Positions 53,652 to 64,000 of a stretch of 64,000 bases of DNA are shown piece after piece. The notes beneath the pieces are model-generated. The model was not told the DNA's origin and searched no databases. It saw only the letters and a program-made list of their open reading frames with translations. Positions within the stretch are counted from its first letter, which is position 1, and each line of letters begins with the position of its first letter. A program made the translations under genes and the position numbers. Source of the stretch: Chryseobacterium ginsenosidimutans (lineage in GTDB: Bacteria; Bacteroidota; Bacteroidia; Flavobacteriales; Weeksellaceae); the NCBI RefSeq assembly GCF_030823405.1, contig NZ_JAUSXC010000001.1, forward strand, positions 3,269,001-3,333,000, read 5' to 3'.

Positions 53652-54503
53652 TTATATCAAAATATTCAAACTTGCAGGCTGAACCTTTATATGAATCGGA
53701 GATTTTATTTTGTTGAATTCTCCGTCAAGATGCCAGTTTTTGGTGTTTACTTTGAATTCTATTTCAGAAACAGGAAGGTAAGTAATGTAATTGTCGTCTT
53801 TTAATTTTTTTGTGAACATTCTGAATGCAAAAAGTGCAGAATATGTCAGCGGAAATTTTTTCACCAAGACCATATCTACCAAACCGTCACTTTTACTGGC
53901 GTGCGGTGCAATATATGCGTTATTCCCGAATTGGCGGGTGTTGGCAATGTTCACCATTAAATATTTGCCATTGTACTGCTTGTACTCTTCATTAAAAAAT
54001 TTCAGCTTAATCGGTTTGTAACTGAAAAATGTTTTGAAAGAAACTTTGATATAATTTTTGAATCCGCGGGTGGTTTTTTCAAATTCTTTTACCACTTTTC
54101 CATCAAATCCGGTTCCGGAAACGTTGATAGAAAGCTTATCATTAACAGTAAAGGTATCAATCTTTCTGGAGTTTTTTGCCTTAATCTTTTCCAGTAATTC
54201 ATCCAGATTCTTCCCAAATTGTGTTTCATTGGAAAAACCATTTCCTGAACCTGCCGGAAAAATTGCAAGAACTTTTTCTGTATTAATAAGATTTTTAGCT
54301 ACAGTTGAAATTGTACCGTCGCCTCCGATCGCTACAAAAATATCAATTTCACTGAAATGACTTAAGATAAATTCGTTTGTTCCTTCAATAGATTCTGAAA
54401 TATAATACACAGGATCTTTCACCTTAGAATTCAGCTCATTGAGAAACGGCTGATAATTTTTCTTCGCCGAAAAAGGATTGATAATAAAGGCTACTTTTTC
54501 CAT
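53652..54503 (-). CDS. diacylglycerol kinase family lipid kinase (YegS/DagK type)
   Basis: A 283-residue soluble lipid kinase. The nucleotide site is FVAIGGDGTISTVAKNL, with the second conserved block FPAGSGNGFSNET and the C-terminal VDMVLVKKFP and HLDGE. Relatives phosphorylate diacylglycerol, sphingosine or ceramide; sphingolipids are known in Bacteroidetes, but the substrate here cannot be told. It is unrelated to the membrane DgkA at 32010. It starts the downstream part of a minus-strand series. Confidence 0.85.
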   Translation of the reverse strand: MEKVAFIINPFSAKKNYQPFLNELNSKVKDPVYYISESIEGTNEFILSHFSEIDIFVAIGGDGTISTVAKNLINTEKVLAIFPAGSGNGFSNETQFGKNLDELLEKIKAKNSRKIDTFTVNDKLSINVSGTGFDGKVVKEFEKTTRGFKNYIKVSFKTFFSYKPIKLKFFNEEYKQYNGKYLMVNIANTRQFGNNAYIAPHASKSDGLVDMVLVKKFPLTYSALFAFRMFTKKLKDDNYITYLPVSEIEFKVNTKNWHLDGEFNKIKSPIHIKVQPASLNILI

Positions 54504-54513
54504 TGATACAAAA

Positions 54514-54545
54514 TTAAAAAATGCTTCCTAATCCGGAAGCATTAA
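54514..54545 (-). terminator. terminator of DUF3298 gene B
   Basis: AATGCTTCC/GGAAGCATT stem (54520-54528 with 54535-54543), then Ts on the minus strand. It overlaps the stop region of the gene at 54548 and is nearly the same hairpin as at 55415. Confidence 0.75.
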
Positions 54546-54547
54546 TA

Positions 54548-55357
54548 TTAATTAATTTTCATTCTTTCTTTAAAACCTGCTTTTATGTTTTCTTTCAAAT
54601 CTTCCCAGGAAACCGGTATGATTATATCTCCAAAGTCGTAATTTCTAGTAATTTCATTAATATTATAGTGAAAATAAAGGTTGTTATCATCAAAATAAAA
54701 GTTTTCCGTTAACGGAATACGTATTTTTGACAAAACTTCATAACCTTTTGGGTCGTACTTTTTCACCTGCTGCATCATTGTTGTATTCTCCAGATTCGTT
54801 TTTAAAAGCTGAGAAAGATCTTCTTTTGAGATCGATATAATATCTGAAAGCTGCACTTTTTTATCATTTGTAAGGTCAAAAACCTTTTCCTGATAGCGAT
54901 ATTGATCTTTCATTCCTCCTTCAAACTGATTATCATAATACTGAATATACAGATAATCATTTTTATTCATCTTAAGATTCATCTGAGAAGTATATTCCCA
55001 TTGCTGCTTAGATTTTATATTAGAATTTTTATTTGATTTTCTAAGCTGATCGTATAAACTTATCTTTTTATTATTTAAAAATTCCTGTAATCCGTTTTTT
55101 GAGAAATTGGTGATATTTTTATCTGAATAAATTTTTTTCAGAAGCTTTTTGTTTTTAAAATTAGGAAACCACAGTAGTTTTGAAGAATATTTTATCATAA
55201 CAGAATCAAAAATCCTCGTCGAGTCCTCTTCTACAACAGAATCTATAATAAGTTTTGAGTATCCGTCAACTATAGGACTTTTCTTTTCGTTTCCGATTTC
55301 TTTACATGCAAAAATTATAAGTAGTGCAATTATCCAGATAAAGTAAGGTTTTTTCAT
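54548..55357 (-). CDS. DUF3298-type lipoprotein, copy B
   Basis: Start ATG 55357 (MKKPYFIWII), 269 residues; a longer frame to 55423 runs through the preceding terminator. A signal peptide with a lipobox Cys (LIIFAC) leads to a DUF3298/RsiV-like domain: MKDQYRYQEKVFDL, LSDIISISKEDLSQLLK and the block FYFDDNNLYFHYNINEITRNY, ending IIIPVSWEDLK. It shares these blocks with its neighbour at 55440. Such domains occur in anti-sigma RsiV and in lysozyme-binding proteins; the role here is unknown. Confidence 0.75.
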   Translation of the reverse strand: MKKPYFIWIIALLIIFACKEIGNEKKSPIVDGYSKLIIDSVVEEDSTRIFDSVMIKYSSKLLWFPNFKNKKLLKKIYSDKNITNFSKNGLQEFLNNKKISLYDQLRKSNKNSNIKSKQQWEYTSQMNLKMNKNDYLYIQYYDNQFEGGMKDQYRYQEKVFDLTNDKKVQLSDIISISKEDLSQLLKTNLENTTMMQQVKKYDPKGYEVLSKIRIPLTENFYFDDNNLYFHYNINEITRNYDFGDIIIPVSWEDLKENIKAGFKERMKIN

Positions 55358-55407
55358 CAGTTCTGTGTGCTTAAAAGATAATTCTAAAATGTCAAAAAAC
55401 GTTCCAA

Positions 55408-55440
55408 ATAAAAAAGCTTCCAATACGGAAGCATTCTATT
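55408..55440 (-). terminator. terminator of DUF3298 gene A
   Basis: GCTTCC-aatac-GGAAGC followed by AAAAAA on the plus strand (Ts on the transcript). Nearly the same hairpin as at 54514. Confidence 0.75.
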
Positions 55441-56270
55441 TAATAATTAATATTCATTCTTTTTTTAAACTCAGGATTGAGAGTTGTTTTTAATTCTTCC
55501 CACGAAATCGGAATGATAATATCTCCTGCGGCAAAAGCTGTAATCTCGTAAGGACTATAATGAAAGTAAAGATTTTTATCATCAAAATAGAAGTTTTGCG
55601 TTGCGGGAACTACTTCTACCAAAAGCATTTCGGAATTGTTGACTTTTCCGTTTTCATCCGTCGTTCCGCTGTTTATTTTATTGATATTCTTCATTAATAA
55701 AGTTTCCAATTTACTTTTTGGCATTGAAGTAATATCTTTTAATTCTATTTTTTTATTGTTTTTTATGTCAAAAACTCTTTCTGAAAAACCATAATTATCA
55801 TGCGCTCCACCTTCGTAAGAACCCCAGGTATATTCTATATGGAGATAATCATTGACATTGGATTTCATATTCATTCCTATGTCAGAATACCATTCCTGTG
55901 CAAACGTAAGGTCTGAGATCCAATCTTTTGAATCTTTTTTTACATTGTTGAAATATTCATTTTTGTTTTTTTCAAGTAAAGCCTGAAGTCCGTTTTTCGA
56001 AAAATCCCGGATATTTTTGTCTCCAAAATAAATGCTGTCCAACAATCTTTTATCCTTAATTGTCAGGAAAACCAACATTTTGGAATAATATTTAACTTTT
56101 AAAGAATCATTAAGCTTAACTGAATCGCTTACTTTGACAGAATCAATTATAAATTCCTCAGGTTTATTAACTTCAGTTTTATTTGTAACTATATTATTGT
56201 TATCCGTCTTTTTGCAAGCCGAAAAAATGAAGAAAGAAGATAGTGCTGCAACAGCAATTGCATTTTTCAT
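55440..56270 (-). CDS. DUF3298-type lipoprotein, copy A
   Basis: Start ATG 56270 (MKNAIAVAALSS), 276 residues; an upstream frame to 56303 adds an unlikely tail. A lipobox (FSAC, Cys about 18) is followed by a low-complexity linker and a DUF3298/RsiV-like domain with YGFSERVFDI, LKDITSMPKSKLETLL, FYFDDKNLYFHYSPYEITAFA and IIIPISWEELK. It is clearly a paralogue of the next gene (54548), with the same block order, so this is a tandem duplication. No function is shown. Confidence 0.75.
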   Translation of the reverse strand: MKNAIAVAALSSFFIFSACKKTDNNNIVTNKTEVNKPEEFIIDSVKVSDSVKLNDSLKVKYYSKMLVFLTIKDKRLLDSIYFGDKNIRDFSKNGLQALLEKNKNEYFNNVKKDSKDWISDLTFAQEWYSDIGMNMKSNVNDYLHIEYTWGSYEGGAHDNYGFSERVFDIKNNKKIELKDITSMPKSKLETLLMKNINKINSGTTDENGKVNNSEMLLVEVVPATQNFYFDDKNLYFHYSPYEITAFAAGDIIIPISWEELKTTLNPEFKKRMNINY

Positions 56271-56291
56271 AATTTTAATTTCTTTCTTATA

Positions 56292-56325
56292 TACAAAAAC
56301 CATTCAAAAAATGAATGGTTTTAAA
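56292..56325 (-). terminator. terminator of the 56351 gene
   Basis: AAAACCATTCA/TGAATGGTTTT stem with Ts on the minus strand, between the 56351 gene's stop codon and the downstream lipoprotein gene. Confidence 0.75.
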
Positions 56326-56350
56326 ATTATCTTGAAAAATGTATTAACTT

Positions 56351-58282
56351 TTACTTTTTCACCAAGCTGATTACCTGATTTTCCTGTTTTGAAGCAACAC
56401 CCCAAATTTGTTTGAATGCAGGATAATATTCTTTAGGATAATTGGGGCTCATTACCTTGGTTGTAGAAGTTAATTCTAATTTATTACCTTTTTGTTCTGC
56501 GATATAGCTGTATTCAATTTCTTTATCGTCTGTTACAATTTTCTTATTTTTAGGCATTTCTTCAATTATGTAACCTTCGGGAATCTCAAGAACGATTTTT
56601 TTAATTCTTGTGAAAGGTGAAGTAAAATCAATCATGTATTTTCTTTCTTCCGTCTGATCAAATTCATTAGAATTTTTATTTAAAAACAACATCGGATTAA
56701 TGATCATCTTCTTCCCTATCCTGTCAATCAAATTATCTGAAGAAAATTTCATTTTGCTTTCAAAATCTCCATTTTCCAGAACTTTGGAATCAATATTTGT
56801 AAAATCTATTGAAAAATTTTCTTTATACTGCTTCTTATATTTATCAGCATTGTCATCATAGTTTTCTTTTGCAAACATTGCGTAAGTTCCTGTATCTCTG
56901 TCGGAATAATCTCCCGAGATACTTCCATCACTATTAATTTTTGCTTCAGCCGTAAGATAAGTGAAGCTTGTTTTTGCATTTATCATTGATAATTGCTGCA
57001 CTTTTTCTTTTGAAATCAAAATTCCATATTGATTCCAGTCTCTCGGAGGCAACTGATCTATCGATGACTGCTTAGAAGTAGCATCATACAAATGAAAACC
57101 ATCTTTTGTCTGGATCGCAGCAATTACAAAATTCATATTGGAAACATTGGGAGATGCAATATTGATAAGTCCGTTGCTTACCGTAGAAATTGCAAGAGGA
57201 TCTGCTTTTATCCCTGCCTCACGAAGCAGCATAACAAGGAAAAGGTTAATTTCTGCAGCGTTTCCTGTTTTTGTTTCAAGCATTTTTTTGATTCCGTCTT
57301 CTACATAAATTCCTCTGTCTTTATTCCATGTAAATGTATTTTTTACATAATTAAAAATGGCATTTGCCTTTTCTATTTCATCTGTAATCCCGGAAATATT
57401 TGCAGGCATATTTTCTTTTGCCAGTTTAGTTTTCTTCAATTCATTTCCAAAATCTTCATTTTCATATAATCTTTGCTTAATCTGTTCCCACGATGAAGAA
57501 TATAATTTAACCTCCCTGAAATTCGTAGAATGCAGCTCTGCACTTATTTTTGTTCTGTAATTTTTATCATTATTAATAAATTTCTCAGTCTTAAAACCTT
57601 TTACATTTTCATACCCAAATCTATAGGTTCTATAGTTCATTCCAAACATTGTTCTTTCATCAACATCTCTATATTTTGGGCTTAAAAAACCTGTATAGTT
57701 GACATTGTAAGCAATATTCGACGGGCTATCAAGAATATATTCCGTATATAAAGAAGGTGTATCCGTTTCAATCATAATTTCAGGAACAATAAATAAAAAC
57801 GGTGAAGTAACTTCATACTGATATTCGATTATGGAACCATTTTTCACATTGGGAAAAGCAAATTTCGTGATAGAAACATATTTACTTTCTTTACTTTTAT
57901 ATTTTGAGCTTTTATCAACTTTTGTAGCAACTGAAACTCCGTTTTCAAGATTATAGGTAAAAGCTTTCATTCTGGAAAGCGTTTCATGATCACTGCCATT
58001 CTGATAAAGCGGAACTTCAAGATTCAACCAGTCTTCAGCTTTATCTTTGTCGTATATCTTTACTCGGTAAAAAGCTTTTTTAATAAGGTTTCCTGTATTA
58101 TAATCAATACTAAAATGTAACGATTTATATAAAATTTCTGCAGGTGCATTCTCATCTAAAGCAGATTTTTGCTTTGACAAATCTGCATCATTGAATTTTG
58201 GAGGTTCAAGAAATTCATGCTTTTGTGCTTCAATAAAAATAAAATTCATTGAGCAAAAAGCGATTAATATTAGTTTTTTCAT
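56351..58282 (-). CDS. DUF3857 protein with degenerate transglutaminase domain
   Basis: A 643-residue exported protein (signal peptide about 1-18). A DUF3857 domain (about 60-240) is followed by a transglutaminase-like domain and a C-terminal beta domain of DUF2569-like composition. Compared with the neighbouring paralogue, the catalytic Cys is replaced (GNAAEIN, Ala342) and the His by Phe385 (NMNFVIA); Asp400 is kept. It is therefore probably not an enzyme. The start is 1 bp after the paralogue's stop, so translation is coupled. A binding role on a peptide or glycan is possible. Confidence 0.8.
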   Translation of the reverse strand: MKKLILIAFCSMNFIFIEAQKHEFLEPPKFNDADLSKQKSALDENAPAEILYKSLHFSIDYNTGNLIKKAFYRVKIYDKDKAEDWLNLEVPLYQNGSDHETLSRMKAFTYNLENGVSVATKVDKSSKYKSKESKYVSITKFAFPNVKNGSIIEYQYEVTSPFLFIVPEIMIETDTPSLYTEYILDSPSNIAYNVNYTGFLSPKYRDVDERTMFGMNYRTYRFGYENVKGFKTEKFINNDKNYRTKISAELHSTNFREVKLYSSSWEQIKQRLYENEDFGNELKKTKLAKENMPANISGITDEIEKANAIFNYVKNTFTWNKDRGIYVEDGIKKMLETKTGNAAEINLFLVMLLREAGIKADPLAISTVSNGLINIASPNVSNMNFVIAAIQTKDGFHLYDATSKQSSIDQLPPRDWNQYGILISKEKVQQLSMINAKTSFTYLTAEAKINSDGSISGDYSDRDTGTYAMFAKENYDDNADKYKKQYKENFSIDFTNIDSKVLENGDFESKMKFSSDNLIDRIGKKMIINPMLFLNKNSNEFDQTEERKYMIDFTSPFTRIKKIVLEIPEGYIIEEMPKNKKIVTDDKEIEYSYIAEQKGNKLELTSTTKVMSPNYPKEYYPAFKQIWGVASKQENQVISLVKK

Positions 58283-58283
58283 G

Positions 58284-60176
58284 TTAAATTTTAGAAATTA
58301 AAATTTTTGAATTGTCAATGTTTATTGTTTTTTTTCTGAAATTAACGTAATCGTTATATTTTTCTTTCGGGTAAAGTCCTTTATTGATTTTGATGGCTCT
58401 GCTGACTTTTAATTCTTCCCCGTTTTTTACAAAATTTAATTTATATATTCCAAACTCCGAATTAATAGCAACATTGTCAGGAAGCTCATCTATTTTATAG
58501 TTTTTAGGAATCGCAAAACTGATTTCGTATTCATCTTCAAAAGACTGTCTCAATTCAAAAGGCAATTCTCTGTTTTCATCAGTTTTATAAATTGTATTCG
58601 AATAGATAGGAACTGCTCTGAAAATCATACTGCTTCCTGCATTTTTGGAATAATTATTTGCTTTGAAATCAAGATCAAATTTTGCAATGGCATTATCTTT
58701 ATCGTTCAGAAAATTTTTCATTTCAATTTTCTCAAAATGTAGAACATCAAGAAGGTTTTTGATAGCTTCATTCTTTTCTTTAGGAGACATGGCAGCCAAA
58801 ACCATATTATTGTCATACTGAATTCCTGTATAAGAAAAATTACCTTCTCCTGAAATACTGTTGTCTTCGTTAAGCTTAATTTTAAGAGACTGCTTTTCCT
58901 TACTTTGATCTGCTGTATAAACGGGAGTATCAATCAATTCAATTCCATTTTTTCTGATAGAAAGAACATTTCTGTCTGTCGTACTGTAACTTAAATGATT
59001 AAAAGCGATCTGTTGCGAAGTATTTTCCAGCCAAATATTTCCTTTTTCTGTCGGAATCATTAAAATTACATGGTTTCCACCCATTTTCGGAAAATCTTTA
59101 TCAAAAGAAACCGGCGAAGAACCTGAATTGATCACTGAATAATAGGAAGGAATTCCTGCTTCATCCAACAAAGTTTTCATATAATTCGTGAGACCTTTAC
59201 AATCTCCGTAACCTTTTTTCTGAACCTCATCAGGAAGCATCGGCTGCCAACCGCCAATTCCCAGCGCCACGAAAATATATCTCGTTTTTGTCTGCATGTA
59301 TTGGTAAAGTTTTTTAACCTTTTCTTCTGTTGTTCCCTGTAAATTAAGACCCGCAACTTCCGCCTTGATTGCAGGTGTTGACAAAGAAACAGGCTGTAAA
59401 ATACTGTTGTAATACCAAGATCCGAAATCACTCCAATTGGTTAAACTTCCTTGCTTTCCTTCCAGATTAAATTTTGTTAAGGCAAAGCTTACTTTCGGTA
59501 AAATTTTTACAGGTTGTGGCAACAAAAAGGCATCATCAATTGCAGGAACATTTTTGTAAGTGTATGTTTTTTCACCAGCATTATCACTTTCTATTACAGA
59601 TGTATAATTGTATTTTGAAGGATAGGTTTTGGTTTTAAGTTCAATCCCAGATTTATTAATGATCTTCATCTGAGCTTCTTCCAAAGAAATGTTTGTTGCC
59701 TTAAAAGGCACAAAATCCGGCAGGAAAACTGTATTTTCTTCACCAATCTGATAAGAAAACTCAATCGTATAAGGATATTGCGTCGGTGTATAGGAGAGTG
59801 CCATCACTCTGTTATCAGAATAAAAAGTTCCTTGGTTATTATTCGCAAAATCTCCAAAATCAGACTTAGAATATGATTTTATTTTTTTTCCCGATTCATC
59901 ATATATGTTCACTTTTACATCAGAAATACTATTCCCTTTTTCATAAGGAATATAAACCTGGGCATCCGAATCTCCATCTTTATTAAGAACCGTCGTTACC
60001 GTATAAAACTGATATCTTATATCATCAATTTTGTTGATCTGAATAATAGTAAAGTCTTTTCTGATGACTGCATCCGCATTTTTCTTCAGGTTTTCAGGAA
60101 TCGCGGAAGCCGGAAAGCTCTGCGCATAATACAAAGAGGCCACCGAGAGCGCTCCAATACAAAGTATTTTCATCAT
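58284..60176 (-). CDS. DUF3857/transglutaminase domain protein
   Basis: A 630-residue exported protein (signal peptide about 1-20, SLYYAQSFPA). DUF3857 lies at about 50-230, then a transglutaminase core with Cys326 (KGYGDCKGLTNYM) and His369 (GGNHVIL); the third residue is Glu384 (IWLENTS) where Asp is usual. The C-terminal part is beta-rich. Such proteins act outside the cytoplasm on unknown peptide bonds. It is the first of a tandem pair, followed by a copy without the catalytic residues, and it starts with tandem ATGs. Confidence 0.83.
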   Translation of the reverse strand: MMKILCIGALSVASLYYAQSFPASAIPENLKKNADAVIRKDFTIIQINKIDDIRYQFYTVTTVLNKDGDSDAQVYIPYEKGNSISDVKVNIYDESGKKIKSYSKSDFGDFANNNQGTFYSDNRVMALSYTPTQYPYTIEFSYQIGEENTVFLPDFVPFKATNISLEEAQMKIINKSGIELKTKTYPSKYNYTSVIESDNAGEKTYTYKNVPAIDDAFLLPQPVKILPKVSFALTKFNLEGKQGSLTNWSDFGSWYYNSILQPVSLSTPAIKAEVAGLNLQGTTEEKVKKLYQYMQTKTRYIFVALGIGGWQPMLPDEVQKKGYGDCKGLTNYMKTLLDEAGIPSYYSVINSGSSPVSFDKDFPKMGGNHVILMIPTEKGNIWLENTSQQIAFNHLSYSTTDRNVLSIRKNGIELIDTPVYTADQSKEKQSLKIKLNEDNSISGEGNFSYTGIQYDNNMVLAAMSPKEKNEAIKNLLDVLHFEKIEMKNFLNDKDNAIAKFDLDFKANNYSKNAGSSMIFRAVPIYSNTIYKTDENRELPFELRQSFEDEYEISFAIPKNYKIDELPDNVAINSEFGIYKLNFVKNGEELKVSRAIKINKGLYPKEKYNDYVNFRKKTINIDNSKILISKI

Positions 60177-60264
60177 GGTTATTAAAATTTAGCAAAAATA
60201 GTGAAATCTAATAATTAAGGAAACTATTTTTATAATATTAAAAAGACTTCACATTAATAAAATA

Positions 60265-60298
60265 AAAAAAGACTCCATTTCTGAAGTCTTTAATTCTA
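60265..60298 (-). terminator. terminator of gyrB
   Basis: AAGACT(CC)...(GA)AGTCTT stem, with a T-run on the minus strand, just after the gyrB stop at 60311. Confidence 0.8.
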
Positions 60299-60310
60299 TG
60301 TAAAGATCAA

Positions 60311-62574
<2,264 letters not shown>

Positions 62575-63918
62575 ATGGACGATTTTCTTGCTGCCCGTGC
62601 ACAAATGGCCATGTCTCTCGGTTTTCACATTATTTTTTCCTGTGTCGGTATGGTAATGCCCTTTTTAATGGCTTTTGCACATTGGAAATATCTCAAAACA
62701 AATAATGAAGTTTATAAAGGGCTTACAAAAGCCTGGAGCAAAGGCGTTGCCATTCTTTTTGCTGTCGGTGCAGTCTCGGGAACCATGCTTTCTTTTGAGC
62801 TCGGACTTCTTTGGCCTGCTTTCATGAAACACGCAGGTCCTATCTTTGGGATGCCTTTTTCACTGGAAGGAACCGCATTTTTTATTGAAGCCATCGCCAT
62901 CGGATTTTTTCTTTACGGTTGGGATAAATTCAATAAGTGGTTTCATTGGTTTTGCGGCTTTCTGGTTGGCTTAAGCGGTTTAGCTTCCGGTATTCTGGTT
63001 GTTGCTGCGAATGCCTGGATGAATTCTCCTGCCGGATTTGATTATGTAGACGGACAATATTTAAATATAGACCCTATTAAAGCTATGTTTAACGAAGCCT
63101 GGTTTCCACAGGCTTTACATATGACGGTGGCAGCCTTTTGTGCGACAGGATTTGCTGTTGCAGGCGTTCATGCTTATTTGATTATGAAGAAAAAAAATGT
63201 AGAATTTCATACAAAAGCGTTTAAAATTGCAGCCGGGTTTGCATTAATAGGAGCTTTTGGAGCACCTTTGAGTGGTGATGTCGCTGCAAAATCCGTTGCG
63301 GAAAGACAACCTATCAAATTAGCAGCAATGGAAGCTCATTTTGAAACAGAAAAAGGAGCATCTTTTGTACTGGGAGGAATTCCCGATGAAGAAAAAGGTG
63401 AAATAAAATACGCCATCAAAATTCCAAAATTATTAAGTTTTTTAGTAAGCAATGATTTTAATACTGAAGTAAAAGGTCTGAAAGATTTCCCGAAAGATGA
63501 ATGGCCACCGATTTCTGTTGTACATTATGCTTTCCAAATTATGATATTCTTCGGAGTTGTGATGATCTGTATCGGAATTGTTTATTTATATTCTTTATTT
63601 TTTAAGAAAGAATGGTTAAATAAAAACTGGTTGTTAAAAACATTTTTATTCGCTACCCCTTTTGGTTATATTGCTTTGGAAGCAGGCTGGACAGTAACTG
63701 AAGTCGGTCGGCAACCGTGGATTATTTACGGAATTATGAGAACAGCAGACGCTGTTACACCGATGCCCGGAATCCAGTATTCGTTTTACTTTTTCACTGC
63801 GATTTTCGTTTCGCTGTCGTTAATTATTATTTTCCTTTTGAGAAGGCAGATACAAATGGTTCCGAAACTTTATGATCCGACTGATGACCAGTTTAACGCT
63901 AAAAACAAAAAATCATGA
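62575..63918 (+). CDS. cydA: cytochrome bd ubiquinol/menaquinol oxidase subunit I
   Basis: 447 residues from ATG 62575 (MDDFLAARAQMAMSLGFHII), the usual CydA start; ATG 62521 upstream is possible but adds a basic tail. His18 in GFHIIF is the heme b595 ligand position. The Q-loop region is short, as in the non-E. coli type. EVGRQPWIIYGIMRT is the family signature near the C-terminus. CydAB oxidises menaquinol and reduces O2 with high affinity. cydB overlaps the stop by ATGA. Confidence 0.95.
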   Translation: MDDFLAARAQMAMSLGFHIIFSCVGMVMPFLMAFAHWKYLKTNNEVYKGLTKAWSKGVAILFAVGAVSGTMLSFELGLLWPAFMKHAGPIFGMPFSLEGTAFFIEAIAIGFFLYGWDKFNKWFHWFCGFLVGLSGLASGILVVAANAWMNSPAGFDYVDGQYLNIDPIKAMFNEAWFPQALHMTVAAFCATGFAVAGVHAYLIMKKKNVEFHTKAFKIAAGFALIGAFGAPLSGDVAAKSVAERQPIKLAAMEAHFETEKGASFVLGGIPDEEKGEIKYAIKIPKLLSFLVSNDFNTEVKGLKDFPKDEWPPISVVHYAFQIMIFFGVVMICIGIVYLYSLFFKKEWLNKNWLLKTFLFATPFGYIALEAGWTVTEVGRQPWIIYGIMRTADAVTPMPGIQYSFYFFTAIFVSLSLIIIFLLRRQIQMVPKLYDPTDDQFNAKNKKS

Positions 63919-64000
63919 TTTACGTTGTTATAGGCTTTCTTTGGCTGTCGATTTGCCTTTATGTGATTTTAGGCGGTGCCGATTTCGGAGCAGGAATTGT
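63915..64000 (+). CDS. cydB: cytochrome bd oxidase subunit II, N-terminal part (cut by window edge)
   Basis: The first 28 residues (MIYVVIGFLWLSICLYVILG, then GADFGAGI) match the start of CydB, with its first helix and the GADFGAG motif. ATG 63915 overlaps the cydA stop as ATGA. The frame continues beyond the window. Confidence 0.9.
   Translation, partial: MIYVVIGFLWLSICLYVILGGADFGAGI

Overview
The window is a stretch of AT-rich chromosome from a flavobacterium of the Chryseobacterium type. This rests on the proteins (PorT/SprT of type IX secretion, a SusC-type plug fragment, a CGA/CIA-like class A beta-lactamase, DUF6261, a GG-leader peptide with a Chryseobacterium-like leader) and on promoters of the Bacteroidetes form TTG-N17-TAnnTTTG. 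No tRNA, rRNA, CRISPR array, intact insertion sequence or prophage is visible. Most of the window is ordinary chromosome; the accessory-looking parts are about 10.2-13.25 kb and the intergenic stretch 40.97-41.31 kb.

Layout. 0-11.2 kb: a truncated metallo-hydrolase, an S41 lipoprotein peptidase, a DUF218 protein, an AraC regulator with a DUF417 membrane protein, an ECF sigma factor with a probable membrane partner, a GapN-like dehydrogenase, an exported thiol peroxidase and several conserved hypotheticals. 11.2-13.25 kb: a small AT-rich island with three unknown membrane-anchored proteins, bordered by dispersed hairpin repeats. 13.25-21.4 kb: urocanate hydratase coupled to a small membrane protein, a 2-hydroxyacid dehydrogenase, a FabH/FabI-like pair, Pcm and a Gfo/Idh/MocA oxidoreductase. 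21.6-27.8 kb: a GH5 glycosidase with a binding module, a class A beta-lactamase, 3-hydroxyacyl-CoA dehydrogenase, a large membrane protein and a META lipoprotein. 28-39 kb: core genes pheT and dnaN, then a purB-WG protein-purL-barstar gene string. 39.1-41.3 kb: an orphan Cys-rich GG-leader peptide with a consensus promoter, an MFS transporter, and a decayed 21-bp repeat tract. 41.3-46 kb: rny, a very likely 6S RNA, zapA with a coiled-coil partner, then an operon ending in ubiE and porT. 46-53.5 kb: a second KAS III, a metallophosphoesterase, a deacetylase-like protein without its metal ligands, threonine dehydrogenase, gamma-glutamyltransferase and a dicarboxylate symporter. 53.6-60.2 kb: a lipid kinase, two tandem DUF3298 lipoproteins and two tandem DUF3857/transglutaminase proteins. 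60.3-64 kb: gyrB, and cydAB running off the right edge.

The most interesting items are the Cys-rich peptide (39175-39366), the hairpin-bordered trio (11574-13044), the 21-bp degenerate repeat with a heptapeptide reading frame (about 41010-41231), three families of dispersed palindromes, and two paralogue pairs: one DUF3857 copy has lost its catalytic residues, and the two DUF3298 copies share a terminator stem.
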